Assembly: GCA_020854265.1 (NCBI GenBank)
Contig: JADZFU010000004.1
Coordinates: 124,001 to 188,000 of the forward strand
DNA length: 64,000 nucleotides
Direction of reading: 5' to 3'
From: Candidatus Uhrbacteria bacterium
GTDB lineage: Bacteria; Patescibacteriota; Patescibacteriia; 2-12-FULL-60-25
The notes under the pieces were generated by a model. It was not told where the DNA came from, searched no databases, and saw only the letters and a program-made list of their open reading frames with translations. This document shows positions 59,015 through 64,000 of this stretch, piece after piece. The translations under genes were made by a program, and so were the position numbers. How positions within the stretch are numbered: the first letter of the stretch is position 1; each line of letters begins with the position of its first letter.

Positions 59015-59614
59015 ATGCAATATCAGCAGTGGAAGCGTTACGAAAATCCAGAACGCTGGACAAGCTATTTTACCCAAATAGACCGTGTACTTTCGTTCCA
59101 GCCAGCGAGCGTGCTTGAGGTCGGGGTGGGTAATCATATCGTGACACATGCGCTCAAACAGCAAGGCTTGGATGTGACGACATTGGATATTGATGCGGGG
59201 CTCACACCCGACCTTGTAGGAAGTGTTGAGAAGATTCCGGCTGCAGACCAGAGTTTTGATGTCGTATTATGCGCCGAAGTGCTCGAACATCTTCCGTATG
59301 AACGCTTTGAAATTTGTTTGTCAGAATTGAAACGCGTTTCGCGTCACGGGGTTGTATTGTCATTGCCGCACTGGGGATACACAAAGCGTTTGATCCTGGA
59401 TGTTCCCGGCTTGCCAAAGATCCGTTACGCTTGGAAATTTCCATTTTCAAAAAACAACGACACAGGCAGTCCGCATGAATGGGAAATCAACCGAACCGGC
59501 TTTCCACTGTCACGAATCAAAACGGATATTGAAAAACATTTTTCGATTGTCGAACATTTTTTGAGTCCGTGGATGCCGTACCATCATTTTTTCGTATTGA
59601 AACCGAAGCGCTGA
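59015..59614 (+). CDS. SAM-dependent methyltransferase
   Basis: 199 residues from the ATG at 59015, seven bases after a TATACT box; the open frame from 58937 overlaps the GT gene. Motif I is SVLEVGVGNHIVTHAL, with VTTLDIDAGLTPD, FDVVLCAEVLEHLPYE and HGVVLSLPHWGY. It resembles Methyltransf_11/23 members in glycan clusters. Its own -10 box sits in the end of the preceding gene, which suggests an extra internal promoter. Confidence 0.88.
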   Translation: MQYQQWKRYENPERWTSYFTQIDRVLSFQPASVLEVGVGNHIVTHALKQQGLDVTTLDIDAGLTPDLVGSVEKIPAADQSFDVVLCAEVLEHLPYERFEICLSELKRVSRHGVVLSLPHWGYTKRLILDVPGLPKIRYAWKFPFSKNNDTGSPHEWEINRTGFPLSRIKTDIEKHFSIVEHFLSPWMPYHHFFVLKPKR

Positions 59615-59615
59615 T

Positions 59616-61334
59616 ATGTGCGGCATCCATGCATTAATAGGCGATGTTTCACGTTTGGACGACATGGTCCAAGCAACCGCCAATCGCGGTCCTGATGCGA
59701 CGGGCGTTTGGTCGGAAGCGCGTCTTGGACTCGGACATAACCGCTTGTCGATTTTGGATTTGTCAGAAGCAGGATCACAACCGATGTGGAATGCGGATAA
59801 AACCATCGGCATTGTTTATAATGGAGAAATTTATAATCATCTAGATCTAAGAAGCCGAATAACCAATAGCGAATTTCGATTTAGATCTACGTCGGATACG
59901 GAAACGATCCTTGCTTTGTACGAGGAAGAAGGAATCCGTTTAGTCGACAAGCTTTGGGGGATGTATGCATTTGTCCTGTTCGACAAGCGGAACAATACGA
60001 TACATGCGGTACGCGATCCGGACGGCATGAAGCCGCTCGTATATGCCGAGCGAAAAGGGGAATGGGCGTTTGCATCGGAACTGGCATCGCTTTTCGCCCG
60101 TTTCAAGCCGGAAGCCATTGATCCTGAGGCGCTGCGCTGGTATTTGGCCATGGGGTATGTGCCTGCGCCGCGGACATTCTACAAAGGATTTTCAGCTCTT
60201 CGTCCTGGAGAAATATTGAGCGTCTCCATTGCCGATGGAACGCAGACGCATGGAAACGTGCAGCGCGCACGCCCCATCCGTCCTGCGGATTTTTCATCGA
60301 GCCTTCGTGCATCTCTCGAGCGACATTTGCTGTCGGATGTTCCCGTCGGATTATTTTTGTCCGGAGGTTTGGATTCGAGCGTACTTGCGGCTGGTTTGGT
60401 GAAAGATTTGAATGTCCGTCCGGAATCTTTCCATGTATCGATACCTGGTCGACGCGATACCGAGAATGCACACGTCGTCGCGAGCTCGCTCGGACTTAAA
60501 TTGCATGAAGTCTCCTGGTCAGGCGAGGATGCTGTGCGTCAAGTCGAAAATGCTATTCTTACATTGTCCCAACCGTTGGCTGATATTGCGTTTCTTCCCT
60601 TGCTTAAAGTGTCCGAACTCGCATCCAAATATGTGAAGGTTGTGCTCAGCGGAGATGGGGCGGATGAATTATTTTTCGGTTATGGAAGGCACTCCTACAT
60701 CGCAGGACGCGCGGTGAAAAAATCGGATGACGTCATGATGGGCCTGTATTCTTTATTGCCGCGCAGGCTCCGTGCTGGCGCTTTGCGCTTTAGCGGAGAT
60801 ACGCTCGGAGTGTATTTGGATCAAATGCGCTTGTCGGATAGGGGTATTGTTCCTTCGGCCAAAGAATTGCAGATGCTTCTTGAACAGAGAAATATCAAAC
60901 AAGGCGAGGATTTGGATCGGCACGTCTATCTGTCCGAAGATTTATTACCGAAGACCGATTGGGCCGGTATGCATTTCGGTTTGGAGGGCCGCCTGCCATT
61001 TCTCGATCCGGTGATGCAGGATTTTGCGGATGGATTGCCGGCAGATCAGAAACGAAAAAATGGGATTGGAAAAACACCTTTGAGAAATTTTTTGAAAGAG
61101 CGAGGACTCGGAAGTATAAGCATGCAAGGCAAACAAGGATTCGGGATTCCCGTACGGGAACTCGTTCAGGCAAACCGCTCAAAATTTGATGCGTCGATTC
61201 GAATGTTTTTAAAACGCCCCGAAGCTCAGCAGATTTTTGGAAAAACAACGTCGTCCGAGCTTTTGGACCGCGAACCTGTGATGGCGTATGCCTGCGCGAT
61301 GGCAGAGTTGGTGAGCCGTAAAAACGGTGTTTAA
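59616..61334 (+). CDS. Asparagine synthase-like amidotransferase 2
   Basis: 572 residues, starting one base after the methyltransferase stop. The glutaminase part starts MCGIHALIG, with NRGPDATGVW, NRLSILDLSEAGSQPM and YNGEIYNHLDL. The PP-loop is SGGLDSS (about 251) and VLSGDGADELFFGYGRH follows. The segment normally reading KVDRMTMAHGLEARCPLLD is changed to KTDWAGMHFGLEGRLPFLD, so substrate choice probably differs from true AsnB and from the first copy. It likely amidates a component of the surface glycan. It converges with a methyltransferase gene (four-base TTAA overlap). Confidence 0.87.
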   Translation: MCGIHALIGDVSRLDDMVQATANRGPDATGVWSEARLGLGHNRLSILDLSEAGSQPMWNADKTIGIVYNGEIYNHLDLRSRITNSEFRFRSTSDTETILALYEEEGIRLVDKLWGMYAFVLFDKRNNTIHAVRDPDGMKPLVYAERKGEWAFASELASLFARFKPEAIDPEALRWYLAMGYVPAPRTFYKGFSALRPGEILSVSIADGTQTHGNVQRARPIRPADFSSSLRASLERHLLSDVPVGLFLSGGLDSSVLAAGLVKDLNVRPESFHVSIPGRRDTENAHVVASSLGLKLHEVSWSGEDAVRQVENAILTLSQPLADIAFLPLLKVSELASKYVKVVLSGDGADELFFGYGRHSYIAGRAVKKSDDVMMGLYSLLPRRLRAGALRFSGDTLGVYLDQMRLSDRGIVPSAKELQMLLEQRNIKQGEDLDRHVYLSEDLLPKTDWAGMHFGLEGRLPFLDPVMQDFADGLPADQKRKNGIGKTPLRNFLKERGLGSISMQGKQGFGIPVRELVQANRSKFDASIRMFLKRPEAQQIFGKTTSSELLDREPVMAYACAMAELVSRKNGV

Positions 61335-62107
61335 GCTTTCTTGCAGACGAAAATGAAACGAGCGGGTTTTTGATGCTGCAAACATTCGTTACAAGAGCTT
61401 GTATACCATTTTGCTAGCAGACGGCAGAACAGATTGAGTCTCCAATATTTGTTATCAAGCAAGCGCCAACCGTGCTGAAGAATCCATGAGGCAGGGTGGT
61501 TCAATCGGTAATTATAGATGCGCTCGGTGATGGACCATCCATTTTCTGTCATCAAATCCACAAATTCTTTTTCTTCAACATGCACGTAATGCCAGCGCTC
61601 GTTTAATGGAAGATCTCGGCTCGGCAAGCTTACGATGAATATTCCGTCGTCTGTAAGATGGGATTTGATATCCGCCAAAACCCTCGGGTAGTGTTTTGGA
61701 TGAAGATGCTCGAGCACTTCTACCATGATAATGCCTTGCGCTTGGCCATGTACGGGCAAGGCATCCTTCTCAAGATCCACTACGTGGAACGAATCGCGGC
61801 GATTGATTAATTTTGCAAAACCTATCGCATCCGGACTGAAATCGAAACCGGTTACGTCGTAGCCTGATTCGATCATCAAGCTGCTCATTTTACCATCTCC
61901 GCAACCTATATCAAAAACATTGGATCCGGTTTTTACATATTTTTTAAGGGTCTTGAGCACCAGATCCAGATATCCGAAGTACTCCATGCCGAATTGCTCA
62001 TCTTTTTTAAAGATCCAGTGTATGGGCACGGGATAACGCGTTCGATAGTCCTGTACGTTCGGATTTGCGCGGGCAGACAGGATCTCATGGGCGTTCATAG
62101 TCCTCAC
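61331..62107 (-). CDS. Class I SAM-dependent methyltransferase
   Basis: 258 residues, leftward. Motif I SNVFDIGCGDGKMSSLM (about 62-78), YDVTGFDFSPDAIGFA, IIMVEVLEHLHPKHYP and DDGIFIVSLPSRDLPLNERW with H residues after it (HYVHVEEKEF). A cysteine pair occurs in SSCNECLQHQK near the C-terminus. It is probably a sugar methyltransferase of the glycan locus. Residue 4 (Met) is a possible alternative start. Confidence 0.88.
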   Translation of the reverse strand: MRTMNAHEILSARANPNVQDYRTRYPVPIHWIFKKDEQFGMEYFGYLDLVLKTLKKYVKTGSNVFDIGCGDGKMSSLMIESGYDVTGFDFSPDAIGFAKLINRRDSFHVVDLEKDALPVHGQAQGIIMVEVLEHLHPKHYPRVLADIKSHLTDDGIFIVSLPSRDLPLNERWHYVHVEEKEFVDLMTENGWSITERIYNYRLNHPASWILQHGWRLLDNKYWRLNLFCRLLAKWYTSSCNECLQHQKPARFIFVCKKA

Positions 62108-62150
62108 AAGATTGACTTATGCCCGAATTTCTCGCAAGCTCTGCCCATAT

Positions 62151-62960
62151 ATGTCTGATGGCCGCATTCCGGTTTCCGTAGGTATACTGACTCTGAATTC
62201 GGCGTCATGGCTTGGACCGACACTTGATAATTTATCGGATTTTTCCGACGTATATATCTGCGACGGAAACTCGACAGATGGAACGCAGGATTTAGCCCGC
62301 AGCAAAGGAGTGCGCGTGGAGAAGCAGTTCGACAATGACGAGCCAAACCAGCGAATCAAAAGTTTTGGCGAAGCACGGACACGCTGCATGTCGTTTGCAA
62401 AAGAGCCGTGGTCGCTTCGTGTTGATTCGGACGAGCTCGTTTCCCAAGAGCTCAAGGACGAGGTTCGCCGGATATCGACCAATTCGAAACCAAAGTTTTT
62501 CGCTTACAAAATTAACCGAAAATATTTGTGGAAGGGGAAGGTCATTGACCGATGTATTACTTATCCGAACTGGCAGCCGCGATTTTTCCATCGAAGCGTG
62601 CTGCTCGGTTATTCGAAAGCGACGCATGAACGACCGGAGCTTGTCCCTGGTACAAAATACGGAAGGCTAAGGCAGGCGCAGCTCGTTCCGCTTCCGGATG
62701 AGTATTTGGCGTTTTGGAAAAAATTCGAGAACGGATTGTATTTTGACAAGATTCAGCATAAGGATGTTTCGCTTTATAGCTGGGTGTATGGAACCATACA
62801 CACCGCGGCATGGCTTTGTATTTATACGTGGCGTTTGTTTTGGTCGCGTGTTTTGCCCGGGAATAAGCTTCCAATCGAGTTCGAGTTTGCCAGATTTAAA
62901 TACCTGACGAAGGTCTGGTGGCTGACGACACGCTTCTTTTTTCAGAAGAAAAACATATGA
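62151..62960 (+). CDS. GT2-family glycosyltransferase
   Basis: 269 residues from the ATG at 62151; a TTG at 62112 gives a longer, less likely protein. The GT2 fold (GT2_WaaE-like): VSVGILTLNSASWLGPTLDN, DVYICDGNSTDGTQDLA, GEARTRCMSFAKEPWSLRVD with the D-x-D-like VDSDE metal motif, and NWQPRFFHRS. The C-terminal 90 residues include one or two amphipathic or membrane-associated helices, as in WaaE enzymes. Its stop overlaps the next gene by four bases. Confidence 0.9.
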   Translation: MSDGRIPVSVGILTLNSASWLGPTLDNLSDFSDVYICDGNSTDGTQDLARSKGVRVEKQFDNDEPNQRIKSFGEARTRCMSFAKEPWSLRVDSDELVSQELKDEVRRISTNSKPKFFAYKINRKYLWKGKVIDRCITYPNWQPRFFHRSVLLGYSKATHERPELVPGTKYGRLRQAQLVPLPDEYLAFWKKFENGLYFDKIQHKDVSLYSWVYGTIHTAAWLCIYTWRLFWSRVLPGNKLPIEFEFARFKYLTKVWWLTTRFFFQKKNI

Positions 62961-63979
62961 GAATGTCCTTGCTTGAGCATTTGGCATGTCCGTCATGCGG
63001 AGGGGATTTCGATGTGCACGTCATCCGCAAAAATGAGCCGGCCGGCATGGAAGAGATCCAAGAGGGCGCGCTCGAGTGCCGGAATTGCAAGATGCTGTTT
63101 CCGATAAAAAATTACATCCCACGTTTCATACCAGACCAGACAAATGAATTACAGACGGCCACCATTCGTAATTTCGGTTTTGAATGGCAGACATGGAATG
63201 CCTTTGGATGGGGTGACTCTGTTCCAATGGAGACGACGCGTGCGATTTTTGACTATAAGGTTCTAAAGAAGCGCGGCGAACTCGAAGGCAAGCTCGTATT
63301 AGATGGCGGATGCGGCAATGGGCGCTATACAGCCGTCGCATCAGAATACGGAGGTACGGTTATCGGAATTGATTTGTCGACGGCGGTGGATGTTGCTTTT
63401 GAAAATCTTAAACACGATCCAAAGGTACATATCGTGCAGGGCGATCTTTTTCACCCGCCGTTCAAAAAAGAACGATTTGATTTCATTTTTTCCAATGGCG
63501 TGCTTATGCATACGGGAAATGCAAAGCGCGCATTCCAAAGTCTTTGCCGTTTTTTAAAACCCGACGGCGAAATCACGATCCATTTGTATCACAAAGGAAA
63601 TTTCATATACGAAGCTGTGGACGCTAGCCTGCGCTGGCTTATTCTCAAGCTCCCACTCAAGACTGCGTTGGCCATATCGAAGGTTATGGCCAGCATTGCT
63701 TCGTGGATCCCAAAAGGGAATGCGTCAACTCTTGTGAATGGTTTTATCCGTCTCGAACCGCATCCGCATTATGTTTTTGATTGGTATACGGCGCCGATTG
63801 CCACGCATCATACGTATCCGGAAGTGTATCGCTGGTTGGAAGAGGAAAAACTTTTCCTTGTACACGATCACAATGCCACGGCACAGGGTTGGAAACGCAA
63901 GGTTATTCCGTTTTTATTTATGACCGTCAAGGCTTCAAAACTTCCACCGAACGGACTTCCGCTGCATACTCGTGAATAG
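62957..63979 (+). CDS. Methyltransferase with Trm112-like zinc domain
   Basis: 340 residues from the ATG at 62957 (ATGA overlap with the GT2 gene). Residues 1-65 are a Trm112p-like zinc domain with CPSCGG and CRNCKMLFPIKNYIPRFI, giving four Cys ligands. Then follows a class I methyltransferase: LVLDGGCGNGRYTAVASEYG, VIGIDLSTAVDVAFENL, FDFIFSNGVLMHTGNA and LKPDGEITIHLYHKGN. Such fused forms are common in polysaccharide clusters; the target is unknown. Confidence 0.9.
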   Translation: MRMSLLEHLACPSCGGDFDVHVIRKNEPAGMEEIQEGALECRNCKMLFPIKNYIPRFIPDQTNELQTATIRNFGFEWQTWNAFGWGDSVPMETTRAIFDYKVLKKRGELEGKLVLDGGCGNGRYTAVASEYGGTVIGIDLSTAVDVAFENLKHDPKVHIVQGDLFHPPFKKERFDFIFSNGVLMHTGNAKRAFQSLCRFLKPDGEITIHLYHKGNFIYEAVDASLRWLILKLPLKTALAISKVMASIASWIPKGNASTLVNGFIRLEPHPHYVFDWYTAPIATHHTYPEVYRWLEEEKLFLVHDHNATAQGWKRKVIPFLFMTVKASKLPPNGLPLHTRE

Positions 63980-63982
63980 CTT

Positions 63983-64000
63983 ATGTTCCAACGCGTTCCC
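63983..64000 (+). CDS. Possible start of a further gene
   Basis: An ATG three bases after the preceding stop opens a frame (MFQRVP) that runs off the window. Only six codons are visible, so no product can be named. The tight spacing fits the operon pattern. Confidence 0.35.

Noticed and set aside
1-64000. Alternative genetic code (UGA as glycine) as in some CPR lineages
   Set aside because: TGA ends many genes at the expected length (for example map, murC, 59015-59614 and 62957's neighbour), and no conserved domain needs TGA to be read through.
1-64000. CRISPR array, insertion sequence or prophage
   Set aside because: No regularly spaced repeats, transposase, integrase or phage structural genes were seen. 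The excisionase-like protein at 39244 has no integrase nearby.

Overview
This window looks like a chromosome segment of a Candidate Phyla Radiation (Patescibacteria) bacterium. The evidence is mixed. Ribosomal protein L15 follows S5 after one base, with no L30 gene between them, and loss of L30 is a known CPR trait. Many small proteins have only CPR-type relatives, such as the DUF5667 protein, the surface domain with a DGKR..FPN signature, and coiled-coil orphans. Most genes lack a Shine-Dalgarno sequence. TGA is used freely as a stop, so the code is standard, not code 25. A subgroup such as Uhrbacteria or Magasanikbacteria is a guess.

Layout. 1-3379 is the end of a ribosomal/secretion cluster (rpsE, rplO, secY, adk, map). 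3376-4592 is a solitary gene of unknown function with its own promoter, ribosome-binding site and terminator. mutM follows. 5450-10630 is an AT-richer accessory island. It holds a 5'-truncated RHS tip with a nuclease toxin domain, its likely immunity gene, an Imm33-like immunity gene, two further candidate immunity genes, and three start-less reading frames that look like tails of other toxins. 10670-31280 is housekeeping and envelope DNA: a DUF4015 hydrolase, AlkD, YceI, an ECF sigma/membrane-protein module with a Spy-like protein, a large beta-helix surface protein, an M23 peptidase, tRNA-Trp, MsrA, EngB, MscL, a VIT1-like transporter, GlyA, MurC and MurB.

31285-41417 holds a free-standing RNA polymerase alpha-CTD-like protein, hpf, secA, a MutT-like hydrolase, methyltransferases, yraN, a glycosyltransferase, an excisionase-like regulator with a candidate operator, and a second ECF sigma overlapping a DUF5667 membrane protein. 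A strongly foldable leader precedes a 1297-residue secreted protein with biased codons, probably the S-layer protein (41682-45575). From 45661 to the end lies a surface-glycan locus: an O-antigen-ligase-type enzyme with TPRs, GT4 and GT2 glycosyltransferases (several fused), two asparagine-synthase-like amidotransferases, a NodB deacetylase and five methyltransferases or methyltransferase domains. Its position next to the S-layer gene suggests glycosylation of the surface layer, which is an inference.

Genome style. Genes are tightly packed. Recognisable promoters fit TTGnnn-N17-TAnnnT, and the -10 box often lies only 5-10 bases before the start codon, which suggests leaderless mRNAs. Six convergent gene pairs overlap by exactly four bases at their stop codons. 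Two terminators physically overlap the next gene's promoter. I see no CRISPR array, insertion sequence, rRNA or replication origin. No stretch over 300 bases is without a gene or a described element.
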